DNA of 64,000 bases, from NCBI GenBank assembly GCA_028753945.1, contig JAPNXP010000002.1:14763624-14827623 (forward strand), in the 5' to 3' direction. Source of the DNA: Hexactinellida sp. DTS-2022. Taxonomy: Eukaryota; Porifera; Hexactinellida. The notes beneath the pieces were generated by a model that saw nothing but the letters and a program-made list of their open reading frames with translations, was not told where the DNA came from and ran no database searches. Both the position numbers and the translations under genes were made by a program. This document shows, piece by piece, positions 34,380 through 43,702 of the stretch; the first letter of the stretch is position 1; every line of letters begins with the position of its first letter.

Positions 34380-34844
34380 ATTGAAACAGTGGATGACACT
34401 AGTTTAGCATGATACATTAAATTTAAATAAATGTAACCAACTATTCTAAACTTATACGATGAAAACACAAGGCTGGATGGAATCTATATATACTGTATTT
34501 ACGCGTAACTAGAAACCTGGGAATGAACTAATGCACAATTAATGTCGTACAGTTTAACGCGAGTTTGCTAATTAATTACCACAAGCCGGTTCTAATATTG
34601 TCTGAGGTTGTACGTAAATTCTCTACAGATTAATGCTTTAATATCAGGATAATTGTGGTGTAGTGGAGTTTGTAACTTGACTACACTATTTATTAGTCTG
34701 AGTATCATTCGAAAGTACAGTGCAACACAATCAATATGACATCCGTACATCTCTCCAAGATCATTTCTGAATAGGCTGTTTAGAGACATGAAGTAGATTG
34801 TTATAGTAAATACAATTATAGATTAGAATATTGCTTATGTAAGT
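34380..34844. other. Intergenic spacer
   Basis: AT-rich; nothing identifiable. Confidence 0.5.
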
Positions 34845-34889
34845 ATGTATATGATTGTAATATTAGCTCCCATTACATTTGCTTTGAAT

Positions 34890-35990
34890 ATGAGTGAAGA
34901 AAACAGTACAGAGCATAAGGAGGACTGCGATTACGATGGGTTTGGCGCTTGGGTCTGCGAGAGGTATGTGAGTGGGTCTCGGGACCTCCCTCCGACCCCC
35001 AGGAACTTGTTCCGACCGGAAATGGGTATCGAGGTGATTGATGGGAATTCTCATAACACGTGGCGTTTAGGGTCTATTGCCCGGGTTAGTGGGGATTTTG
35101 TGTTGGCACATTTTGACGGCTGGAATGTGAATTTGGATGTCTGGCACCGATGGGACGCGCCTGAGATTCGTCCAGTCGGTACTTGTCAGGCTATTGGACA
35201 TGAGCTCCATCCTCCATACCAAAGCGACGATGGTGTCACCTGGAAGAGGACTGGAAATTGGGATTCCTATCTCGCTGCTAAGAATAGTGTTGCAGCTCCT
35301 ATCGAGGCATTCTCAAAGCTGTTTGTATCAGAGGTCAGTGAGTGTTCTATGATACAGTCTCTATTTGTACTCTCGGCCAACAAGGTAGCCTCAGTTGCCC
35401 ACTGCTACATCGGGCTGAGACAAATAATCGGGCCACACCTGGAGGCGAAACTGAAGCATACCAAAGTATGCACGATCTGCTCTACTGCCTATCTGCTAGG
35501 TTACAAGTGTGTTAAGGCTTTCACGCTACAGAAGCAACTTAGATCGCCTGAAGGGAGACTGAGCCAAACCGGATCAGTTTGCTCTCTGCCCTGTTTAGCT
35601 TATTTCAAGGAATCGTTTATCGGTAATTCTCTAAACTACCAGCATAAAAGCACTGTACATCCCCCGTTTGCCCATTTGTTTACCAAATCTTCTCGCGTGT
35701 GCACAATACCCTATCCGCAAAATTCTGATATGCCGTCTGTTGGGAATCTGTTCCGACCTGGAATGAAGATTGAAGCTGTCGAATCATATAGTGTCGATCC
35801 CAGCTACCTTACTATGTGCTGTCCTTCTACCATTCTGCGTTCCTCTGGGGATGAAGTTTTCATAAAATTTGATGGGAGGAGCAACTTCTCTATCTGGCTC
35901 TACTGGTACTCTCCTCTCATGCGTTCCATTGGTACCACTAGGTCGTTAGGAAAATTTCTTACTGATTACTTTATCCGCGACGAACCATGA
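34890..35990 (+). CDS. MBT-repeat protein with Cys-rich module (first part)
   Basis: The frame is open from an ATG at 34845, but that start gives an odd hydrophobic leader; the ATG at 34890 (MSEENST) is preferred. An MBT-like repeat is seen at the start (LFRPEMGIEVIDG ... FDGWNVNLDVWHRWDAPEIRPVG), then a Cys-containing module (AAPIEAFSKLF ... CTICSTAYLLGYKC ... CSLPCLAYFKES), then a second MBT-like repeat (LFRPGMKIEAVES ... FDGRSNFSIWLYWYSPLMRSIG). The frame ends at TGA 35988-35990. A second Cys module continues in the same frame directly after the TGA. MBT repeats read methylated histone lysines; whether this protein does is not shown. Confidence 0.75.
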   Translation: MSEENSTEHKEDCDYDGFGAWVCERYVSGSRDLPPTPRNLFRPEMGIEVIDGNSHNTWRLGSIARVSGDFVLAHFDGWNVNLDVWHRWDAPEIRPVGTCQAIGHELHPPYQSDDGVTWKRTGNWDSYLAAKNSVAAPIEAFSKLFVSEVSECSMIQSLFVLSANKVASVAHCYIGLRQIIGPHLEAKLKHTKVCTICSTAYLLGYKCVKAFTLQKQLRSPEGRLSQTGSVCSLPCLAYFKESFIGNSLNYQHKSTVHPPFAHLFTKSSRVCTIPYPQNSDMPSVGNLFRPGMKIEAVESYSVDPSYLTMCCPSTILRSSGDEVFIKFDGRSNFSIWLYWYSPLMRSIGTTRSLGKFLTDYFIRDEP

Positions 35991-36371
35991 CTGACATTTT
36001 GTTGGCAGAAGTATTTGAAAGCTACTAATTCTATTGCAGCGCCACCTAATGCATTTTCTAAACTCTACATTTGTGAGTTTTCCACTACGAGTGATGTTGC
36101 TCCTCTTAGTGTATTAGCTACCAATGCAGTATTGGAATTCAGGGACAAGTTCAAGTTATCTCACTGTACACGAATATTCCCGTTTCAAATTAACGGTAAA
36201 CCCTTCCAAGTGAAGCAGTGTTTCATTTGTAAGAAGCTCTACTGCAAAGGCTGGTTTGCTATCCCAGCTTTCACGGTCCCCAAGCTGTCTCATTCATCTG
36301 AGACAGCTAAGCTTTGCTCTAGGCGCTGTCTCACTGAGTTCCATAGGAGCAGCATAGGGTCTTTTGTGTAA
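35991..36371 (+). CDS. Continuation of the MBT protein after an in-frame TGA
   Basis: In frame with the preceding part, this encodes KYLKATNSIAAPPNAFSKLY ... CFICKKLYCKGW ... CSRRCLTEFHRSS. It is a second copy of the Cys-rich module found in the first part, so the ancestral protein was [MBT + Cys module] twice. Only one TGA interrupts it. It may be a broken 3' end, a readthrough extension, or joined by an intron I cannot find. Confidence 0.6.
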   Translation: MTFCWQKYLKATNSIAAPPNAFSKLYICEFSTTSDVAPLSVLATNAVLEFRDKFKLSHCTRIFPFQINGKPFQVKQCFICKKLYCKGWFAIPAFTVPKLSHSSETAKLCSRRCLTEFHRSSIGSFV

Positions 36372-36786
36372 ATACAAACATTATTCGAGCTAATTATTTT
36401 CATCTAAATATAATATATTAATTTGTACAGTAAATCCCGTTATATACATATTCCTCAGACAGATAAAGTAGTTGATTTATTCCTCGCTTATAATAGTTAA
36501 TGAAAGGTCCCTTGGACTTCGTATAACGACTAACGAGTCACCTGCGATCCCTTCGGTCTCGGTCGTTTCGCGACGAATTACTCAATTGCTATTCTGTCTC
36601 GCTTTTGCTATTTATTTCAACTAAAAACAGCAACCATATTCGCAGTAGACATACTCACCATAGAGTATTCTCTACTGTATATCTATTCAACATTCGCCAT
36701 ATATGTACTGTCGAAAGCTAGCCTCTAGAATATAGTAGATTATTTATTACCTATATTGATCTATAATCCTGTTGTAAGCTAGTTCT
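36372..36786. other. Intergenic region with decayed repeat
   Basis: A sequence beginning TACAGTAAATCCCGTTATATAC at about 36427 resembles the left end of the CAGT..TATAAC repeat group; its right end is not clear. Confidence 0.4.
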
Positions 36787-39410
36787 ATGGGGTGTGGCAG
36801 CTCAAAGAATACACCAGTAATAACGAATGCAATGCGCATACAAATAGCGCCTGAACAGACTCCCATTGACAATGTACTGTTCACAAAATCAACTCCGCTC
36901 TTTGTCCGCTCCGCTTCAGAACCAAACACAGCTGTAATTACTGTCGGCAAGCCAGGCGTGTCCGTCCGCCCTCCCTCCAACCCGGTGCGGTCCCCCTCCA
37001 GCTCCTCTCTGGCCCCGGGTCTCAGGAGGAGACTCAGCGCCAGGAGAAGTGCCGCCTCTGTCATCAGGGTGGAGCCTCGCGCGTCTGATGACGTCACGCA
37101 GAGTCAGGTGACTCGTGTCTCCTCTCTGCTATTTATAGACATAGGCGTCGCCCCTTGGGGTCAGGAGGCGATAGTATCTTTCGGACCCTCCCCCCCCACT
37201 AATATTTTGTTCAATGGTTAACAAAATATATGCAACTTGTATAAAATTTAATGGTTAACAAAATATATGCCACGTGTATAAAATTTAAAAATTTTCGCTC
37301 CCAACAACATTGTTAATTGGGGGTCGAAAGTATCAATTTCCGTCTAATATTGTCGATCGAGCTCCTATTTATAGTTCTCTGTGCCAGGTGTCTGCGTGCA
37401 GTCGCGAGACGGCTGACAGCGGTTTCCTGGAGGGGAGCAGCGCGGGCTCCAGGAGACAGGAGGAGGAGATACTCGAGTTTATAGCTGAGCACGTTACATG
37501 TCCAACTGACACCGTCAGGCCAGTCACGCCCGGTAAGATCCTATTGCCAGCCAACCCTTTTTAAACGTTTAATGAATTATAATTTGAATATTACGTGTTT
37601 GAATCTAAATCACTACTTTATTATTCTTATTGAATATTTAGATTTGTCGATAGAAGGGACTAATTTTCAGCCTCCCAAGCAGAGATCAGTGTTTATACCA
37701 AAACATTCGCATCTTCCCGGTTCTGTTGAGACAGCACAGTTAGTTACTACAGCGAATATTCTAGAAAAAGCGCCTCTACCCCCTATACACAATAGAGTTA
37801 TTAAAAGTTTCACTTTTGAAGAGAAATCAGCTCAGAAGAAGCTAATTGAACAAAGTTTTGAAGTTATTGAAAGGCCTCCATCTCGAGGAGGTACATACCT
37901 AATTAATAGTAATTATGCATAGTTAGGCCATGCCAATAGTTTGTTGTGAGCTACTATTTTCTATAAATTATAATGGAAACTAACTAGCCCATATGTCCTA
38001 CCAATTCTCAATTTGAATATACAGTCAACTCCGCTTAATAAAGTCACCTCGTTACCAGGTTACTTCCGATTAAGCGGAGAAGTCTATTAACCTAAAATAT
38101 ATTAAGCCAAACTATCATTCCGTCCTATAAATCATTTGAAATTCTTAACCGAATAAGCAGATAAATCTATTAACCGGTGGCTCTATTATGCGGAGTCGAC
38201 TGTACTCCTTTGTACCTTTTATTATAATTGCTGTATTACATATACAGTCAGGTTCTTTTATTATGAACTTCAAGGCACCAAAAATTGTGTTTATAATAGA
38301 GAGACTTCATGATAAGCGAACTCAACTTAATACAAACCCTATGTAAGTTTTTAAATTGGGACCGTAGGGTTTGTTCATAATAAAAAATCTTCATATTAAG
38401 CATACGAAATCTTGTTCATAATAAGCAGACCTGACTGTATTTATGTTTGTAGGGTTGGCATTTGATATTTTGATGGACGTTCCGACTGAGAAGAAGAGAG
38501 CTCTGATACCGATTGAGTTTCGCAAGAAGAGACGCTCTGCTGCAGAGCTGGAAGATAAGCTAGCAACCGCAGAGGAGAGAAGCAATGTCAGTTATATTCT
38601 ACCAACAAACACACTGAGTTCGAATATACAATCGACTCCGCTTAATTGGGTCACTTTGGCCAAAGGGTAGTTTGACATTATTTAACTGAAAAATTAACGA
38701 ACAAAATTCTAATTCCGTTCCGTATATCATGTGAAGTGTTGACCCAATTAATATACAGTAGACTCTCGTTATAACGAAGTGCTTGGGACCTATAAATTCC
38801 TTCGTTATATCCGGATATTCATTATAAGCGGATAATAATTATTGCATTTAGTGCTCTGGGGGGAAATATCCATTTCATTATAAGCGGTTCGTTATATCCG
38901 ACTTCGCTATAACGAGAGTTCACTGTAGTATAAAAGCGTAGTCTACTGTATACGTATATTATGTGATATTGTGTTGCTTAGAATAGGGGGAGAGATATAA
39001 TTAGCAGCTTGGTAGAGCAGAGAGAGATCGATGAGAAGAGAGTTAAAGAGCAACAAGAAAAGTATCAGAAATCTGTTGAAAACAGAGAGGCTACCTTAGG
39101 TGTCAGGTACAGTGCACTATCAATAATATTATATTGATTTTTGCAGCATACTTTTTTTACAGCATGCTGTGATAAAAACTATTAATCTAGTATAGTGTAG
39201 TGCGGTGATTATTCCTCTGGTGTTCGTATAACCTGCTATATTACTATATGTACCCTCTAGGCTTATTTAAATACCTCTGTTAGAATGCGTACAATGTCAA
39301 ATAACAGAGATGCTGCTATAATAATGCAAGCTCACAAGGTGCTACAGAAAGTAGAGAATGCGCATAGGGAATCAAACCCGCCCTCTCCAGCAGCTGAAAA
39401 TACAAGCTAA
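36787..39410 (+). CDS. STMND1: Stathmin-domain protein (STMND1-like)
   Basis: Six exons placed in phase: 36787-37107, 37388-37532, 37642-37890, 38453-38586, 38982-39101 and 39261-39410, about 372 aa. The donor of exon 5 is the least certain. The N-terminus MGCGSSK fits N-myristoylation at Gly2 and palmitoylation at Cys3, so the protein should be membrane-tethered. The stathmin-like part starts at AFDILMDVPTEKK, continues RRSAAELEDKLATAEERS, then a helical region (EQREIDEKRVKEQQEKYQ) and VLQKVENAHRES. Stathmins bind tubulin; here that is family knowledge only. The intron between exons 3 and 4 carries two MITEs. Confidence 0.8.
37205..37290. repeat. Two-copy tandem repeat in STMND1 intron 1
   Basis: A unit of about 44 bases containing GGTTAACAAAATATATGC and GTATAAAATTTAA occurs twice in a row. 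Confidence 0.7.
38022..38202. mobile_element. MITE, CAGTCAACTCCGCTTAAT family
   Basis: Ends CAGTCAACTCCGCTTAATAA and ATTATGCGGAGTCGACTG, inside a STMND1 intron. Confidence 0.8.
38245..38437. mobile_element. MITE, CAGTCAGGT family
   Basis: Ends CAGTCAGGTTCTTTTATTAT and AATAAGCAGACCTGACTG. It ends 15 bases before a STMND1 exon (38453). Same family as 23806-24019, in the opposite orientation. Confidence 0.8.
38756..38925. mobile_element. MITE, CAGTAGACTCTCGTTATAACG family
   Basis: Ends CAGTAGACTCTCGTTATAAC and GCTATAACGAGAGTTCACTG, in the intron between STMND1 exons 4 and 5. Confidence 0.8.
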
Positions 39411-39595
39411 AGATGAGTCTAATACACTGACAACCAGATCACTTCAAGGAATGTATATATATAATATCTACAGATAATGACGGTTTAATATCAGAACTTT
39501 GAGCTCTGCACAGTACTTGATCAAAATATAAACAGTATTGGTTTATTCATACAAATAACATTTATTATAATTACAAAATGCATTTACAAAGGAAG

Positions 39596-41701
39596 TCATT
39601 TATTCCCTAAAACTGCCACTATTATAATAATCATAATTATAATTGAGACTAACAGGCAGCCTGATACTGAGGAGATTATGCAGATTATCCAATACATCTT
39701 TTTACGTGATTTTACCTAAAACAATACAAGTGTAATTAAGAACAAATGCGAAATAAATCAAGGCCCTATGTGTGTCGTGTAATCTGTTAGCTGACCTGGT
39801 ACACTTTAGCGTCTTGAAGCTGTCTTCCGGCTAGTCTTGTGTGTTCAGTTGCTCTTCCCACGTGATCTTCTACTGCGTCTAAATGTACAGTTAATCTGTG
39901 TAAGGGAATTATTATAATTATACAGTAGATTCTCGTTAATACGAACACTAGGGGACCGTCAAAATTTGTTCGTATTACATACATTTCAATTTTGTGGAAT
40001 TAAACTTTGTACTTTTAACCAATTTTTCGCCTTATCAGTCTTATTAACGAGAGTCTACTGTATTTAATACAGTTTATAATTAAAATTTTCCATTCCCCTA
40101 TTTGGTTTGGTTATTTACCAATCACGACTCCTTGGTCTGCTATCAGGTTGGCTATGTCTTGCATTACAGTTCTCATCTCCGTAATATCTCTCTAGTAAAC
40201 ACGAATATAAGCAGATTATAATCCCTTAACAGCGTTTAGTTATAACTTATAACTACTTACTTCTAACTCTAGGATAGCCTCGTGTCTCTCTCGCACTGCT
40301 TGCGCGTCGTTCGTTACCCTTAGGAGACAAGTAGAACCATACATTTATAAATACCATATTTCTCCGAAGATTATAGGCAAACTAATATTCAATAAAATAT
40401 GACAATTTGGATTGACACCTTTTCAATATAAAAACCCAGCTTCTAAATGGTGAAATATTGGTGTTAAAAATTGCAACAGAAAAGTAGATGTACAAAGTAA
40501 TTTATTTGGAATACGTATAATGCATTATTAATTTATTATTATATTTACAATTTATATTATACTACTTACATGTGTCTTTGTGTATTATTATGTTCATCAA
40601 ACGGATTGGGACCCTCATCAAACGGGTTTGGCCCCTCGTCGAATGGGTTTTGTCCCGTATTTCCCTGTGCTTCTTGCTGCATCACCGATCTCTCCAGCTT
40701 CTTCTTAAGATTCTATGCAACATTCAGTGTACATACTGTCCTCAATTTAATTGCAAAGTATTGCTTACATTTGCTGTCCTATCGAACTCTTCGAGTAGAT
40801 TATTGAATTCGTTCCTTAGCTGTGTCAGTGTAGCTTGATCCATTCTCTACACACAACAAGTCACGTACCCTGTGAGAAACCGCATTCTATACTTACTCTA
40901 ACGTTGCTGTTTCCTCTCGTCATGCTCGTCATGGTGGTGATGTGAGTCAGAATTATTTTTAGGTTTTCTGTTATCTTCTTCTCTGTGTCCTTTCTATTAT
41001 TTCAAATTTCAATACAGTCGAAACCGGTTTTTATAACACCGGGGTTTTCTAACTAATCGTTTTATTCTAACTAACTACTATTTATCCTAAATGTGTAAGA
41101 AATTCCAAATTTGGTTTATTTTCAATCAGTTTTTTCTAACTATCGGATTTTACTTACTTTATTTCATGCAAAGAACTGGTTAGAAACCGGTTTCTACTGT
41201 ATACGATCTGGATTAAGTATGTATATATTAAATTAATGTACGTACATTGACTCTATGAGCTGTGCGTTGTCCCTCTTGGTTGCCAGGTTAATGGACAGTT
41301 TCCGCAGAATCTGACCTATAAGTACACAATTCGCATTACACACCTTATCAATATTGTCTTACTACTTACAGTCTATCTTAACTGCCGCCATCATAGTTCT
41401 CGTTACTTCTTCAAGATGTTGGAAGTTCATAGAATCATCTAGATTTCAAATCGATAAATCAAAATACAGGGCAACCGCAATAGCTGGTCCAATGTTATTC
41501 CATAAATTAGTTCGGCTTTAAATTATCTGAACTGTAGATAACCGAATATATTTGACTGGTCCCAACGAGTTCGGATTATCGGGGTTGCACAGTAAAATTA
41601 AACTCATTAGACTTTACAGTTTAGTATAACTCACCTCCAGAGTTAATAAATCTAGCATGATCATCTTCAAAAGCTCCGTATTTGTGTTTCCTTCCAGCCA
41701 T
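39596..41701 (-). CDS. STX7: Qa-SNARE, syntaxin 7/12-like
   Basis: Ten exons on the minus strand: 41701-41635, 41438-41370, 41315-41246, 40993-40897, 40846-40769, 40712-40570, 40318-40261, 40191-40119, 39878-39796 and 39715-39596, about 285 aa with consistent phases. The N-terminal Habc-like helices include QILRKLSINLATKRDNAQLI. The SNARE helix runs RERHEAILELERDITEMR, VMQDIANLIADQGVVIDAVE, with the zero-layer Gln in ADQG. The tail anchor follows RKK (MYWIICIISSV ... IIIIVAVLGNK). It should act in endosomal fusion. A linker before the SNARE helix has three NPF motifs in a row, which bind EH domains in other proteins. Confidence 0.88.
39923..40060. mobile_element. Tc1/pogo-like MITE in a syntaxin intron
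   Basis: Ends CAGTAGATTCTCGTTAATAC and TATTAACGAGAGTCTACTG. Confidence 0.8.
41015..41199. mobile_element. MITE, CAGTCGAAACCGGTTTTTA family
   Basis: Ends CAGTCGAAACCGGTTTTTAT and GGTTAGAAACCGGTTTCTACTG, in a syntaxin intron. Confidence 0.75.
41466..41592. mobile_element. MITE, CAGGGCAACCGC family
   Basis: Ends CAGGGCAACCGCAATAGC and ATTATCGGGGTTGCACAGT, in the first syntaxin intron. Confidence 0.6.
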
Positions 41702-42164
41702 AGCTCAACCCGATTGAATTTAGTTCTTTATTTAATATACTGATTGGTTATTGAATTGGAAAGATTTATATATATTTGCAAAGCATAAGAATGTGTATGA
41801 AAGATGATCAGTTCTAATTACTCCTAGCCTAGGGTCACTTGGCTGGTCAGATGTTTGATTTGTTCTTTAATTATCAAGTTACAACAATATTATATAACTT
41901 TTATCATAATCTAGTCCTAAATGATGGGAATCGCTTCTAGGCTAATTTAATATGAATAAATGTGGGCTGCGTATTTGAAAGCTTATTTTCACACATTTTT
42001 TTTTCAGAAAGTATTTTATTTTCGATCATTAAATCATAAAAATGTTATTACAGAAATTAATTAATAACACTGAAATACTGATTTGAGATCTAAAGTTAGA
42101 GCTGATATATTCCGACGCTTGAAATGGGATTAACTTAGGAAACGCTCCCACCAGAACCACTTAA
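41702..42164. promoter_or_regulatory. Shared upstream region of STX7-like and PUS10 genes
   Basis: Head-to-head genes are separated by 463 bases that hold no other gene, so it probably contains both promoters. AT-rich; no specific motif called. Confidence 0.45.
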
Positions 42165-43592
42165 ATGGCAGCAAAACTCGACACCTTAGACCCGTTCATA
42201 TGTGTCCACTGTCTCACCAGACTTGGCATCTCCACTGCAACTCAAATCGAATCAGAAGAAGTGGAAATGTCCAGTAAAGCTAAACGTCAGAAGTTAGATA
42301 CAAACGCATCTGATTTAGACACAACATTGCTCTCGGATATCTGTACAGTATGTCTTGATATCTTGAATCCGTTGTTTGTACACAAAATCTCATCGGCTGT
42401 TGTAGCTGATTTTGTGGAGCAGAACTATGATTCGACTACGTTTGCTATTTCTACCATTATCCCCTTCTCCATTTGGGTCAGAGAGTATCTCACGTGTTTA
42501 GCAAATGGTTTAACTTTCATTTTTCAAGACAGAAAATCTGCTTTGAAGCGGCAGCTCAGAAAGCTGTACTCAGCTTGCATTGCCGGCTGCTCTAACAGTA
42601 GCATCCGGTACGATCCGATTAGCAATCTGGAGATTACAATAGAGATAGGCCATCAAGAGGCCGACTCACAGGTCTCTCTAATGGACACACTGCTCTACCC
42701 GCTAGACCAGCAGAGGAGAGCGAAACCTAACACCTCGATTGTCACGTTTGCAACTGTAGAGCGCATTCTGCTCTATGATGATCTCGCGAAATTCCGCGAT
42801 TTGAACGTTTTTCCGTTGGTAAGAGTTGCTTCTCATTGCGAGTTGTCAAAAATCAGTTATACGAGTGCACCGGTCTACCTGGCAGGGAGATACAACAAAT
42901 ACTCGCGGAATATCTCACAAACACCTTGGTCATTAGAAGGAGAGGAAGTCAAACTAGAATCAGTAGAGAATATAATCTCAGGGCCGGTTATGCGAATATT
43001 CTCGCCTTCTGAGATTAAGTTCACCGCTTCAGGCAGAGAGGATATCGATGTTAGGATGCTCGGCACCGGAAGACCGTTTCTGCTAGAACTCTTGAACCCC
43101 AAAAGGACATCTCAAAGCAAGGAGAGATGCAAGCGAATACAGGACGAACTGAATGGAAACAAGTTTGTTAATGTCTCCCTGTTCACAACTGCAGCCAAGA
43201 GTCACACTCCGCTTATAAAGACTGGGGAGGCAATGAATAAAACGTATAAAGCGTTGCTATTCTCAAACTGTGGGTTTTCAAACGAACACATTAGTACAAT
43301 GAATGATGCTAAAGATATAGAACTCAAACAGAAGACGCCTATACGTGTTCTCCACAGGAGATCGCCTGCAACGCGGGTTAGAACAGTCTACACGATGTCT
43401 GCACTGCTCCGTGACGAGTGGCATGCTACTGTGGACCTCACCACTCAGTCAGGAACCTACATCAAGGAGTTCGTACACGGAGACATGGGAAGGACGCAGC
43501 CTAACCTCAGACAGCTGCTGGGACTGCCTGACCTGGATATCGTAGAACTAGACGTACTTAATGTAGCTTTGGAATGGCCTGTTAACAAATAG
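42165..43592 (+). CDS. PUS10: tRNA pseudouridine synthase Pus10
   Basis: Single-exon gene, 475 aa, slightly shorter than vertebrate forms. It forms pseudouridine at positions 54/55 of tRNA. Cys pairs near the N-terminus (CVHCLTRLG and CTVCLDIL) fit the zinc-binding part. The catalytic region reads GREDIDVRMLGTGRPFLLEL, with the Asp of DVRML as the expected nucleophile. Further conserved parts are KTPIRVLHRRS and QSGTYIKEFVHGDMGRT near the C-terminus. Confidence 0.93.
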   Translation: MAAKLDTLDPFICVHCLTRLGISTATQIESEEVEMSSKAKRQKLDTNASDLDTTLLSDICTVCLDILNPLFVHKISSAVVADFVEQNYDSTTFAISTIIPFSIWVREYLTCLANGLTFIFQDRKSALKRQLRKLYSACIAGCSNSSIRYDPISNLEITIEIGHQEADSQVSLMDTLLYPLDQQRRAKPNTSIVTFATVERILLYDDLAKFRDLNVFPLVRVASHCELSKISYTSAPVYLAGRYNKYSRNISQTPWSLEGEEVKLESVENIISGPVMRIFSPSEIKFTASGREDIDVRMLGTGRPFLLELLNPKRTSQSKERCKRIQDELNGNKFVNVSLFTTAAKSHTPLIKTGEAMNKTYKALLFSNCGFSNEHISTMNDAKDIELKQKTPIRVLHRRSPATRVRTVYTMSALLRDEWHATVDLTTQSGTYIKEFVHGDMGRTQPNLRQLLGLPDLDIVELDVLNVALEWPVNK

Positions 43593-43702
43593 CATTATTA
43601 CAATTTGTTTGTAATTAAAAAATAATGTATTTATGAATTGATATTATACAGGATAAAGTGCATTAGATTCTGTAGAGTTTCAAATCCACTTATAAAATGC
43701 GG

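Noticed and set aside
35988..35990. TGA as a selenocysteine codon
   Set aside because: There is no Cys at the equivalent place in the first module, and I see no SECIS-like hairpin in the short 3' region by eye.
40570..40838. Plus-strand frames with Ser/Asn/Gly repeats
   Set aside because: Antisense to the NPF-containing syntaxin exon.
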